Source: Bacillota bacterium (GTDB lineage Bacteria; Bacillota; Clostridia; Lachnospirales; Lachnospiraceae). Taken from it: a stretch of 64,000 bases of DNA. The stretch lies in the NCBI GenBank assembly GCA_023391695.1, contig JAEWAK010000037.1:310001-374000 (forward strand). Reading direction: 5' to 3'. Made by a program: the position numbers and the translations under genes. How positions within the stretch are numbered: the stretch's first letter is position 1; each line of letters starts with the position of its first letter. Shown piece after piece: positions 8,910 through 17,508 of the stretch. Under the pieces are notes generated by a model, which was given only the letters and a program-made list of their open reading frames with translations, searched no databases and was not told the origin of the DNA.

Positions 8910-9001
8910 CACAATTTCATTTATCAGCTATAATAAAAAGGTCCTTTTTCAAACTCTTGCGTGATTCTATATCTGCTTGGAAAAGAAATGATAAATAACA
9001 A

Positions 9002-9042
9002 AAACTGAAAGCACCGGTTTCATTCCAGATTGCTTTCGGTTT
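9002..9042 (-). terminator. Intrinsic terminator left over from a lost sugar-importer operon
   Basis: Arms AAACCGAAAGCA and TGCTTTCAGTTT pair over 12 bases with one G-U, followed on the minus strand by TTTTTGTTATTT. It sits directly downstream of the permease remnant ending at 9076, as a terminator for that gene should. Confidence 0.7.
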
Positions 9043-9075
9043 AAGCCGTAAGAAAAGAACTTCCCTATTATGAAT

Positions 9076-9186
9076 TCACCCCTTAACCGCTCCGGTTGTA
9101 ATTCCGCTTTGAAAGCTGCTTTGGAACATGATATAGATGATAATTACAGGTATGATCGAAATCATCATCCCGGCAGCCAGTAAAGG
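9076..9186 (-). pseudogene. Carbohydrate ABC permease C-terminal remnant (MalG-type)
   Basis: Minus-strand translation of the last 30 or so codons reads LLAAGMMISIIPVIIIYIMF then QSSFQSGITTGAVKG and a stop. This is the standard C-terminus of MalG-type sugar permeases; compare the intact neighbours ending KYFVKGVMIGSVKG at 12589 and IIKGVAAGAVKG at 29193. No upstream part of the gene remains. Confidence 0.8.
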
Positions 9187-9210
9187 TCACTTTAATATCG
9201 GCTTTCACTT

Positions 9211-9269
9211 CATGGGATAAGAAGGTCCTAGCTCTTCATAGGTTATGATCCCGCCGGCAAACCTGGCAG
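9211..9269 (-). pseudogene. Fragment duplicated from the SAM hydroxide adenosyltransferase gene
   Basis: About 58 bases match positions 4901-4956 with only a few substitutions, in the same orientation (both contain TTCATAGGTTATGAT on the plus strand). It encodes the segment around LAGGIITYEEVGPSYP of the intact gene. Similarity stops abruptly on both sides. It is either a remnant of a second gene copy or a copied fragment. Confidence 0.75.
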
Positions 9270-9335
9270 GATAAACTCGAAACAGGCAGACTGCCATATT
9301 GACAGACTGCCTGAATGTTAAACTCCTTCCAGCTC

Positions 9336-9764
9336 CTACTCCAACTTTTCTACTCTCCGCCTGAAATCTTTATCTGAGGAAAATTCAGCTTTCAAAAAAA
9401 CTTCAATCAGTTCCGCAGCAACGGTATGCCCGATAATTTGTGCTCCTAAACACATAATCTGAACATCATCATGTTCTACACACTGATGTGCCGTATAAAT
9501 ATCGTGGCATATACTTGCCCGGATACCCGGTATTTTGTTACATGCAATACCCGCACCTGCACCGGTTCCGCAAATCATGATTCCTCTCTTTGCTTTCCCT
9601 TCTAAAACATTGAGGCATACCTGTTTGGCAATATCAGGGAAATCTACCGGCTCACCGCTAAAGCAGCCAAGATCCGTTACTTCATGACCAAGTTTTTCAA
9701 TATCTTCCAGAAGCTTTACCTTCAATTCATAACCTGCATGATCACTACCAACTGCCAGTTTCAA
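9336..9764 (-). CDS. Sugar-phosphate isomerase, RpiB/LacA/LacB family
   Basis: Cytosolic aldose-ketose phosphate isomerase; RpiB itself interconverts ribose 5-phosphate and ribulose 5-phosphate. The protein (142 aa, normal length) shows VGSDHAGYELK at the N-terminus, the catalytic cysteine in MICGTGAGAGIACNK, IRASICHDIYTAHQ, and EHDDVQIMCLGAQIIG. The start is TTG at 9764 behind AAAGGAGG; no ATG precedes the conserved KLAVGSDHAG. It follows the ADP-ribosylglycohydrolase-like gene by about 28 bases and is last in that operon. The context suggests a pentose 5-phosphate or a related sugar phosphate, but Lac-type hexose substrates are not excluded. Confidence 0.9.
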   Translation of the reverse strand: MKLAVGSDHAGYELKVKLLEDIEKLGHEVTDLGCFSGEPVDFPDIAKQVCLNVLEGKAKRGIMICGTGAGAGIACNKIPGIRASICHDIYTAHQCVEHDDVQIMCLGAQIIGHTVAAELIEVFLKAEFSSDKDFRRRVEKLE

Positions 9765-9792
9765 CAGCCCTCACACCTCCTTTATTTTAGGC

Positions 9793-10866
9793 CTATTCAA
9801 TATCCATTAATTCCACAAATGATTTTTCAGCCTTTAAACGGGATTTAAATGCATTGTATACTTCATCTGAATTTTCTTTTATGGTGCGTTTCGAATTCGT
9901 ATGCGGATTAATTGATGTAGCATAGTCCAATTGAGTAATCCAGTGCTCCGGCAGGGAAGCCGTTCCGGACAATGCTCCGGCAATCCCTCCGGCAACTGCA
10001 GCTACACAATCCGTATCCCGTCCCATATTTACTCCTGCGAGAATTGCATCTTTTGTATTGCCATTAACCATCTTAACGATTGTAATACCTTTGGTTACGA
10101 CTTCATTTGCATAACTGAACGGATACGGCATACCAAATCCGTTATATACACTGTCATAGTATGTTCTCAATTCCGTAATATCCTTGTAATCCCGGGTCTT
10201 CTTCAATTGTTCATCAATTTCTTTTACCACCATATCCGGATCACAATTATCATAAATTGCCGCTATTATGCTATCCACCGTTGCTCCCGGAACCGTTGCC
10301 GCCGCAATTGATACACCGGTAACACAGGCCCATTTTAATCCCCTGCTGTTAGCGGTTTGATAAAGCTGTCCGACCTCTAAAATATCCTCCAATGCTGTCC
10401 GGACATTGCCGGCATTGATCAGGCCAATTGGATGGCAGGCTCTGGCCATACTGTTTAAGCCTGCATAATCACAATATCTTCCTAAATCCCTGGCAGGAAT
10501 TCCAGACTTTGCCATCTGCAACAGAATACCTTCAAAAGGCTCTGACACCCAGCCGCCTGCATTGGGATTGGCATGTTTTACCCATGCCTTACGTACATCT
10601 TCCGCACTGACTCTTCCCTGTTTTTCCATAATTGCGGTAATCATCAGCCGCTGGCGCTCCACCCCATCTTCTGTTGTCCCTGGTTCACGGTTCCAGCCAT
10701 TGCTGTAATGCTGATATGGCAGGTATTCATCTACGAACCCATACTTATCTTCAATTTTTTCATGAGGCATTCCTTCCACCGGTGCACCCATAGCTGAACC
10801 AATATGGCAACCGGCAATACATCCATAAAATTTATCCCGTAATGTTATTTCCATAATTATACCCAT
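9793..10866 (-). CDS. ADP-ribosylglycohydrolase (DraG/ARH)-family protein
   Basis: All-alpha hydrolase family with a binuclear metal centre that usually cleaves ribosyl bonds to ADP-ribose or related compounds. The last metal motif is clear (GVNMGRDTDCVAAVAGG). The first motif reads GCHIGSAMGAPVEG, with Ser where classical members have Asp, and the middle motif reads TTEDGVERQRLM instead of a DDT-type sequence. This marks a divergent subfamily whose substrate may not be ADP-ribosyl-protein. Start 10866 or ATG 10854 are both possible; neither has a strong ribosome site. It lies between a sugar-importer receptor gene and an RpiB-like isomerase, which suggests catabolism of an imported ribosyl compound; this is inference. 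Confidence 0.82.
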   Translation of the reverse strand: MGIIMEITLRDKFYGCIAGCHIGSAMGAPVEGMPHEKIEDKYGFVDEYLPYQHYSNGWNREPGTTEDGVERQRLMITAIMEKQGRVSAEDVRKAWVKHANPNAGGWVSEPFEGILLQMAKSGIPARDLGRYCDYAGLNSMARACHPIGLINAGNVRTALEDILEVGQLYQTANSRGLKWACVTGVSIAAATVPGATVDSIIAAIYDNCDPDMVVKEIDEQLKKTRDYKDITELRTYYDSVYNGFGMPYPFSYANEVVTKGITIVKMVNGNTKDAILAGVNMGRDTDCVAAVAGGIAGALSGTASLPEHWITQLDYATSINPHTNSKRTIKENSDEVYNAFKSRLKAEKSFVELMDIE

Positions 10867-11005
10867 AATATATCACAAATCTGCTTGCGATACTGCCACA
10901 AATAAGAAACCGAAGAACGTATAGTGGCATTCCTTTCTTAAAATAATAATATTTTATAAATCCTGATCCTCTGATTGATACTTAAGTTTTACATCTCCTG
11001 ATTTG

Positions 11006-12523
11006 CTATTGGTTTTTATCCTGATATACTTTATTAATTTCTTTTATCCATTCTGCTCCGCCTCTGGATTCCCATTCCTTAACAAAATAATCCCAGTCTT
11101 TCAAATCACTTTTTCCGGTAATGAACTTAGTGTAAGCTTCGGTGGCAAATGTAGTTAAATCTGCTGAATACTGCTTTTCTGCATCAGTAATCATACCGTC
11201 ACCCGCATTGGTAATTACATTCCAGTTGAAGGCATCACGTCTTGACTGTACCAGGGGTGTTTCCACCTGTAACAGCGGCCATTCATTTTCAAATGCAAAA
11301 TACCATTGAATCCACTTCTGGTCCTGATCAAATTGCGGAAGAGTTTTATATTTACCCTCGCTGTTTTTTTCCCAATGAATGCCTTCTACTCCTGAATATT
11401 GCGTCATCATACCCTGTTCGCTGTGCATATAGTCAATCAGACGCATGCAGGCTTCCGGATTTTTTGCCCCTCTTAACATAATAACACAGCCATTGATCAG
11501 GCCGACACCCCGGACACCGGATTCACCGTCAGGTCCTATTGGAGGAGCAAGTCTTGCAAATTTCACATTAGTATCTACTTTTTGCATTTCCATCTCAATC
11601 TTAGGTTCCCAGGTCCACCACCGGTATGTCATACCAAACTGATTTTTCATAGCTTTTTCATTTAATTCGGAATCATTTTTGATAACAATAAATTCAGGGT
11701 CAATGATTCCTTCCGAATACCACTGCCTTAATACGGTCAAAGCTTCTTTTGCCTTTGGATTGGTTACCTGAGGTTTTAACTGTCCGTCTTCCTCATACCA
11801 ATAAGTTCCCACACCGCTCATAACCGGACCGGATATGCCAAATGCACCAAAAATCGGTTCAAGTCCTTCGATACTTGCTCCTGTATAACCATAGGTATCA
11901 TCTTTCCCATTCTTATCGGGATCGTTCTTTGTAAAAGCGGTTAAAACTTCATGATATTCCTCTAAGGTTTTCGGCACTTCCAATCCCAGATTATCCAGCC
12001 AGTCCTGACGTATAATCGTATTCATGCGGTGCGGACTGCTGAATATAGGTATGGCATATAATTTTCCGTCAATCGTACAGCGGTCCAGAGCATCCTGCGG
12101 TATATTGTCTAATATATTGGGACAATTCTTAACCAGCTCCGATAAATCCATTAATGCACCTTGCTCCGCATAACTGTATAAATCATTGAACATATTGCCC
12201 TGTAATTTTACTAAATCCGGCAAATCCTCATCTCTCCCGGCTAAAATAACATTTACTTTCTCTATATAATTTGCTGCCGGAGGAGCAATATGATTCAGTT
12301 TAATGTTAGCATTTTTCTCCATCTCCTGCTTGATAATGTCATTATCCGGAACGCCTTCAAATCCTCCCTTCGTAAATACAAACGTTACTTCATTATTTTC
12401 CTCTTTATCTTCCGGTTCCTTTTCTGCGGCAACTTCATTTTCTTTTTTATTATTGCAGCCGGTAAAAATAACTGTCCCCATAACCATAAATAGAACTAAT
12501 GCCAATAATCTTTTTTTAATCAT
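11006..12523 (-). CDS. Carbohydrate ABC importer binding lipoprotein (LplA-like, SBP family 1)
   Basis: Lipid-anchored solute receptor. ATG at 12523 follows GGGAGG. Residues 1-23 are a lipoprotein signal with lipobox VIFTGCNN, then a Glu/Lys-rich linker. The 505-aa length and motifs such as RQDWLDNLGLEVPKTLEEYH, FTKNDPDKNGKDDTYGYTG (a calcium-loop-like segment) and RLIDYMHSEQGMM match the long LplA/YtcQ-type receptors that work with LplB/LplC-like permeases. It comes after the two permease genes and before the ADP-ribosylglycohydrolase-like gene. The operon is probably controlled by the divergent AraC-type sensor at 14675. Confidence 0.92.
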   Translation of the reverse strand: MIKKRLLALVLFMVMGTVIFTGCNNKKENEVAAEKEPEDKEENNEVTFVFTKGGFEGVPDNDIIKQEMEKNANIKLNHIAPPAANYIEKVNVILAGRDEDLPDLVKLQGNMFNDLYSYAEQGALMDLSELVKNCPNILDNIPQDALDRCTIDGKLYAIPIFSSPHRMNTIIRQDWLDNLGLEVPKTLEEYHEVLTAFTKNDPDKNGKDDTYGYTGASIEGLEPIFGAFGISGPVMSGVGTYWYEEDGQLKPQVTNPKAKEALTVLRQWYSEGIIDPEFIVIKNDSELNEKAMKNQFGMTYRWWTWEPKIEMEMQKVDTNVKFARLAPPIGPDGESGVRGVGLINGCVIMLRGAKNPEACMRLIDYMHSEQGMMTQYSGVEGIHWEKNSEGKYKTLPQFDQDQKWIQWYFAFENEWPLLQVETPLVQSRRDAFNWNVITNAGDGMITDAEKQYSADLTTFATEAYTKFITGKSDLKDWDYFVKEWESRGGAEWIKEINKVYQDKNQ

Positions 12524-12588
12524 TGTTTTCCTCCCAAATTTTACTTGTACTTGTAAAATGTAATTTTTACACTTTCATAAATGAACTC

Positions 12589-13491
12589 TCAACCTTTGAC
12601 CGAACCGATCATCACACCTTTCACAAAGTATTTTTGAAGAAAGGGATATACACAAATAATCGGAATTGTCGATATCATAATCGTGGCTGCAATTATTGCG
12701 TTGGACGGCGGAGTGGCATCTGACATAATATTTCCAAGCTGTAATTCACTGACGCTTGTGCTTAAAAGAATTTCCCTCAGTAATGTTTGTAACGGCCAGA
12801 GATTCCGGTCGGTCACATAAAGAATGGTGTCAAAAAACGCATTCCAGTGAGCTACTGCATAAAACAATCCGATTGAAGCCATAACCGGCATAGAGATGGG
12901 CAGTATAATACGGATCAGTAATCTCCAGTCTGAACACCCGTCGATTTTGGCAGCTTCCTCCAACTCCGCAGGAAGTCCCATAAAAAAAGTTCTCATGATT
13001 ATCATATTGTATACATTTAAAAGACATGGAAGAATAAATGCCCATAAGGTATCCGTAAGTCCCAGAGAACGTACGACCAGATAAGTTGGAATCATCCCTC
13101 CGTTGAAGATCATGGTAAAGAAGAAAATCTTCATTAAAATATTTCTTCCCGGTAAAAACTTTTTTGATAGAGGATAGGCGGTTAAAACAGTCACAGCCAT
13201 GCTCAGGAAAGTACCTGCACAGGTACGGAAAATAGTTATTAACAATGCCCGGACAATTGCTTTGTCACCCTTTAATATATAGATATAATGACTCAAAGTC
13301 GGATGTTTGGGAACGGATATAAGCCTTTTTGCATTTTTAACGATTTCCTCCGTAGGTGTAACGGAAGTTAAAACCACATCTAAAAAGGGAAACAAAGTCG
13401 CGGCCGCGGCAATTATTAATATGATGTAGATTAAGTAGGTAAAAATCCGGTCTCCAAGGGAACCAGTAATCTTGTTGTAATTTGTTTTCAT
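12589..13491 (-). CDS. Carbohydrate ABC permease, LplC/YtcP-like (MalG type)
   Basis: Inner-membrane half of the sugar importer: 300 aa with about six helices. The coupling EAA loop reads EELEEAAKIDGCSDWRLLIR followed by ILPISMPVM, which docks on a separate MsmX-like ATPase; no ATPase is encoded in this operon, as is usual for this class. The C-terminus KYFVKGVMIGSVKG is typical. ATG at 13491 follows AGAGGTAATATC. It lies 15 bases after the partner permease gene. Confidence 0.93.
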   Translation of the reverse strand: MKTNYNKITGSLGDRIFTYLIYIILIIAAAATLFPFLDVVLTSVTPTEEIVKNAKRLISVPKHPTLSHYIYILKGDKAIVRALLITIFRTCAGTFLSMAVTVLTAYPLSKKFLPGRNILMKIFFFTMIFNGGMIPTYLVVRSLGLTDTLWAFILPCLLNVYNMIIMRTFFMGLPAELEEAAKIDGCSDWRLLIRIILPISMPVMASIGLFYAVAHWNAFFDTILYVTDRNLWPLQTLLREILLSTSVSELQLGNIMSDATPPSNAIIAATIMISTIPIICVYPFLQKYFVKGVMIGSVKG

Positions 13492-13506
13492 GATATTACC
13501 TCTTCT

Positions 13507-14451
13507 CTAAAATAATCCTTCCTGTCCGCTTTTTCGGGTCAGCCAGTTGCAGGAAACCACCATAATGCACGCAATTACAGATTTAAACAATCCTGCGGCT
13601 GCTGAAAAACCATATTGGGTATTTACTATACCAATTCTGTATACATAAGTATCAATAATATCAGCAACCTCATATACCGCGGGATTATACAGGGTAAAAA
13701 CCTGTTCAAAGCCGGCATTTAAAATCCCGCCCATGCGAAGCAACAGCATTATAACAATGGTCGGCGTGATACTTGGTATTGTTATGTATAAAATCTTCTG
13801 TATTTTGCTTGCACCGTCAATTGCGGCTGCTTCATACATATCAACAGGTACTCCTGCTAAAGCTGCCAGGTAAATAATTGCTGCCCATCCCATCTCTTTC
13901 CATATATCCGTAATAACAAGAACGCCACGGAAATATTTCGGATCACCTAAAAAGAATATGGGGTCTCTTCCCATCAGCACCAGTAAATTATTTAAAAATC
14001 CATCATTTGGTGACAGTAACGTAGCAGCAAGTGATGCCAAAACTACCCAGGAAATAAAATGCGGCAGGTAAACAATTGTCTGTACGGCTTTTTTAAATGG
14101 AACACAACGGACTTCATTTAATAAAAGTGCAAATAAAATTGGTATTGGAAATCCAATTAATATTTTGTAGATGCTGATTATTAAAGTATTCTTTAAAATA
14201 CGGTAAAAATCACTGTTTTGGAATAATCTCCTGAAATTATCAAGTCCATTCCACGGGCTTTCCACAGGTCCTAAGAAAATTTTATAATCCTTAAATGCAA
14301 TAAAGTTAAATACAATCGGCAGATAAAGAAATATAATAACAAAAATCAAACCGGGTAATAACATAAGATAATAATTTTTGTATTTTTTCAATACGGTATA
14401 AGCTTTCCTATTCTGCAGACGGTTTTCAGCCGCTGACCTTTTCTTTTGCAT
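13507..14451 (-). CDS. Carbohydrate ABC permease, LplB/YtcO-like (MalF type)
   Basis: Partner membrane subunit, 314 aa, first gene of the operon. Basic head (MQKKRSAAENRLQNRK), then six hydrophobic helices, with the coupling loop VDMYEAAAIDGASKIQKILY followed by ITIPSITPT. ATG at 14451 has GGAGG seven bases upstream. The 223-base gap to the divergent regulator gene at 14675 must hold both promoters. Confidence 0.93.
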   Translation of the reverse strand: MQKKRSAAENRLQNRKAYTVLKKYKNYYLMLLPGLIFVIIFLYLPIVFNFIAFKDYKIFLGPVESPWNGLDNFRRLFQNSDFYRILKNTLIISIYKILIGFPIPILFALLLNEVRCVPFKKAVQTIVYLPHFISWVVLASLAATLLSPNDGFLNNLLVLMGRDPIFFLGDPKYFRGVLVITDIWKEMGWAAIIYLAALAGVPVDMYEAAAIDGASKIQKILYITIPSITPTIVIMLLLRMGGILNAGFEQVFTLYNPAVYEVADIIDTYVYRIGIVNTQYGFSAAAGLFKSVIACIMVVSCNWLTRKSGQEGLF

Positions 14452-14674
14452 TACTCTTACCTCCTTCCTTCATTTGTTGCTCCCATACTAACGCCTCTTT
14501 TGGTTAATGTATATATGCAATAATAAAACCACCATTTATTTTTATATACTTTTTTATTTTATTTTCCTTGTTTTCTTTTTGTATATGTAAATTATACAAC
14601 CTTTATATTATAATCAAAGTACAGATGTAACATTTAGACAAAACCATTCACAAAAACAGGAAAGAGGAAGTATT

Positions 14675-17005
14675 ATGAAATATTATTTATTTTATAAAAA
14701 TTCAGACTACGGTTATTATTCAAAATTGGTAAAAAATTTTTTAAAAGCTGCCTTCAGCAGCACCATGCTGTTTCTTTTAATCGCCAGTATCTTTTTCCTT
14801 ATTAAAATAAATAGAACTACTACTCAGTATAACCAGGCAATTCTTAAAAACACACAGGTAGAAATTCAGAAAACCGTGGAAAATGCAGAGAATTTAACAC
14901 GGCAAATCAGTATGAACCAGCAAGTAATTCAATATTTAAGCCCGATCAGAAAGACCGATTATATAGAAATTAATGATATTAATCTGTTGCTTATGAATTT
15001 TGTAAGTAACAATAGTTATATCGACTCTGTTTATGTTGTGTATCCTGACCGGAATATGGTAATTACTTCTTATGGGCTTTATTCACTGGATTATTTTCCG
15101 GACAAAGCCTGGTTAGCTGACGATTCCAAACAAACACAAAAAAATAAAATTGTCTGGTATGGGAAAAGGAGTGTAAAAAGGAATCGCTTTACAAATGCAA
15201 ATACAAATGTCATCACTATATCCATTAATATTGTAAAAAATGGCAGCAGCGGTTATGTAATTATGAATATTAATGAAAAATATATTGCCGATATATTAGT
15301 TCATATGCAGACAAAAAAGGGGATTTTATTTGTACAGGGTGAAGACGGAGCCCTTATCTCCTGTTCACAGGACATAACACAATATACCTTTGCCAAAAAC
15401 TTTTTTACACGTATTAATAACCGGAACCGTCCTTATTTAAATTTAATTCATATTGAAAACAGTACTAATATTATAAACGAGGTGATATCCGAGTATAACG
15501 GATGGAACTATATCGCCTGCACACCGATTAATACTTTAATTACAGAGTATTCAAGCTTTTTTAGCTTTTACATATTTTTTATTATTATCGTAATTATCAT
15601 CTCTTATTTATTTGCACTGCATTTTGGCAAAAACACGTATCAGCCAATCAGGAATTTTATTAACACCATACTGGATGCGGAAAATGCAGCAATTACGGAT
15701 GAGTATCCTGAATTCAAAAGATGCAGTGCAAATATAAGTTCCATAAAAAAAGAAAAAGATGAACTTTCAAAACAGATATCATTAATGCGTCCCTCCTTAA
15801 CAGAGAAGCTTTTCCATGAACTTCTGAACGGCCATTTTGGGGATGAGAAGAAGTATAGTGAATATTGGGACTTTTTACATATACCATACAGGCAGTATAA
15901 AAATTATACGGTTGCTTCCTTATTTATTCATGAATATGACCGGCAGAAAAATGTATTGTCACATGAAAAGATTATTATATACAGGCTTTCCATACAGAAT
16001 TTTATGAATGAAATCTGTAAAGATAAACACATATTTATACAATTTGTTGAGCAGGACTTCAAAACTTTCTCATTCGTATTAGGTTTTTCTGAGTATACCA
16101 ATAATACCGATATGGAACATATCATGAATGCTACTATGGATTTCGTTAGCAGAAACTTCGGCATTCCCATAACAGTGGGAGTGGGTTCTCCGGTTGAAGA
16201 ACTGATCTCCCTGTTTATATCCTATAATCAGTCCATGGAAGCACTAAATCAAAATATACTGTACGGCAGCAATGACGTAATTTATTTTGATAATATTGAC
16301 CATGAGTTCATCGGATGTTATATTAACCCATTAATTTATGAAAAGCAACTTACCAGTGCAATCCGTAATTTTAACAGCGAAGATGTCAGCCAGATCCTTA
16401 GAGATATCCAGTCTCTAATTACCATGAACCGATATGACATCCGACTTACGAGGCACTTTTACCTGAGTGTGCTGAATATGGTATTTTTTATCGAACAGGA
16501 TATATTTGAACAGCCGGAAGCCATAAATGTACAGTTAAATGTTTTGACCGGTGAAATATATCAGGAACAATCAATGAACGGAATTCATGAGATTGTTAAA
16601 GATGCCTGCTTAAATATCTGCAAGCGGGTAGAACAGCAAACTTTTGAAAACAGAAAGCAAACAATACACGCCATTGTACATTACCTGGAAACAAATTACC
16701 GGTCAGATATCGGCCTAAACGATGTGGCTGAATATATATCTTATACTCCGACCTATATCAATAGGATATTAAAAGATAGTCTTCATAAAACATTTTATGA
16801 TATCCTGACTGATATCCGTATTAATAAAGCAAAGGAATTGCTGCTTCATACGGATTTACAGATTTATCAGATTGCAGAAATGATAGGTTATACCAATGTG
16901 CAAAGCTTTATACGTGTTTTTAAAAAAGTACTTACCGTAACTCCTGGTAAATACCGTGAAGGTAAATCGGGTGAAACTGATTACTTTTATAAAAACTGCA
17001 CTTAA
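14675..17005 (+). CDS. AraC-family regulator with membrane-anchored sensor domain (YesN-like)
   Basis: 776-residue one-component regulator. A helix at about residues 23-46, an extracytoplasmic Cache-like region (about 47-295, with SVYVVYPDRNMVITSYG and NIVKNGSSGYVIMNIN), and a second helix at about 297-316 (FFIIIVIIISYLFAL) place the sensor outside. A linker precedes two C-terminal helix-turn-helix motifs at about 668-765 (IGLNDVAEYISYTPTYINRI; DLQIYQIAEMIGYTNVQSF; TPGKYR). ATG follows AGAGGAAG. It is transcribed away from the sugar-importer operon, the usual layout for a regulator that activates a neighbouring importer in response to sugar outside the cell or receptor contact. It is the only large plus-strand gene in the first 56 kb. 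Confidence 0.92.
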   Translation: MKYYLFYKNSDYGYYSKLVKNFLKAAFSSTMLFLLIASIFFLIKINRTTTQYNQAILKNTQVEIQKTVENAENLTRQISMNQQVIQYLSPIRKTDYIEINDINLLLMNFVSNNSYIDSVYVVYPDRNMVITSYGLYSLDYFPDKAWLADDSKQTQKNKIVWYGKRSVKRNRFTNANTNVITISINIVKNGSSGYVIMNINEKYIADILVHMQTKKGILFVQGEDGALISCSQDITQYTFAKNFFTRINNRNRPYLNLIHIENSTNIINEVISEYNGWNYIACTPINTLITEYSSFFSFYIFFIIIVIIISYLFALHFGKNTYQPIRNFINTILDAENAAITDEYPEFKRCSANISSIKKEKDELSKQISLMRPSLTEKLFHELLNGHFGDEKKYSEYWDFLHIPYRQYKNYTVASLFIHEYDRQKNVLSHEKIIIYRLSIQNFMNEICKDKHIFIQFVEQDFKTFSFVLGFSEYTNNTDMEHIMNATMDFVSRNFGIPITVGVGSPVEELISLFISYNQSMEALNQNILYGSNDVIYFDNIDHEFIGCYINPLIYEKQLTSAIRNFNSEDVSQILRDIQSLITMNRYDIRLTRHFYLSVLNMVFFIEQDIFEQPEAINVQLNVLTGEIYQEQSMNGIHEIVKDACLNICKRVEQQTFENRKQTIHAIVHYLETNYRSDIGLNDVAEYISYTPTYINRILKDSLHKTFYDILTDIRINKAKELLLHTDLQIYQIAEMIGYTNVQSFIRVFKKVLTVTPGKYREGKSGETDYFYKNCT

Positions 17006-17508
17006 GCCTATCTGTTCAGTCAATGAACATGCTGTGAATTATCCCCCCAATTAATCTACAATTTGAAATGGGGGCTTCTGTGAAGTAGCTGTAGTTAAGT
17101 TTCCATCTGGCTGCTGAGCCAGGCAGCCCTTAACTTCACTGGGTTGTCCACACACCCCTTATCCCTCGCTGATGTTATCAGTCTGGGAATACATGTTTGA
17201 ATCTCTTTTGCAGCAAGGTATTTTCTTAAGATATAAAAAAGGAACTGTGCTATAAAAACGGCAGTTCCTTCAATATTATTTCCATCTGTTTCATTTTTAT
17301 CCGGGATATAAAATATATACTGTTCTTCCACCCTGGTGTGTATCTGAAAACTCATTGCACCATTCTTTACAGTCTGTTACCCTGAAGTCACATATATGTC
17401 ATTTGCCAGCTGAAAGATCTGTTACATTCAGCATTAAGCGGATAAAGCTCCCAGTTTTACGAATTACCGGCTTTTTGACCGGAATATAAGTTCAACGTGC
17501 TTTAATAA
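17006..17508. other. Intergenic gap with weak hairpins and one unsupported reading frame
   Basis: CCCCCAATTAATCTACAATT at about 17043 faces a GGGGG run at about 17069 and could weakly terminate the AraC-type gene. A GGCTGC/GCAGCC hairpin lies at about 17110. An 86-codon minus-strand frame (17095-17355) has no recognisable motif and no convincing ribosome site; I cannot say whether it is a remnant. The purB gene ends at 17509. Confidence 0.4.

Noticed and set aside
17095..17355. 86-codon minus-strand gene
   Set aside because: No ribosome site, no recognised motif, and it sits in a decayed-looking gap.
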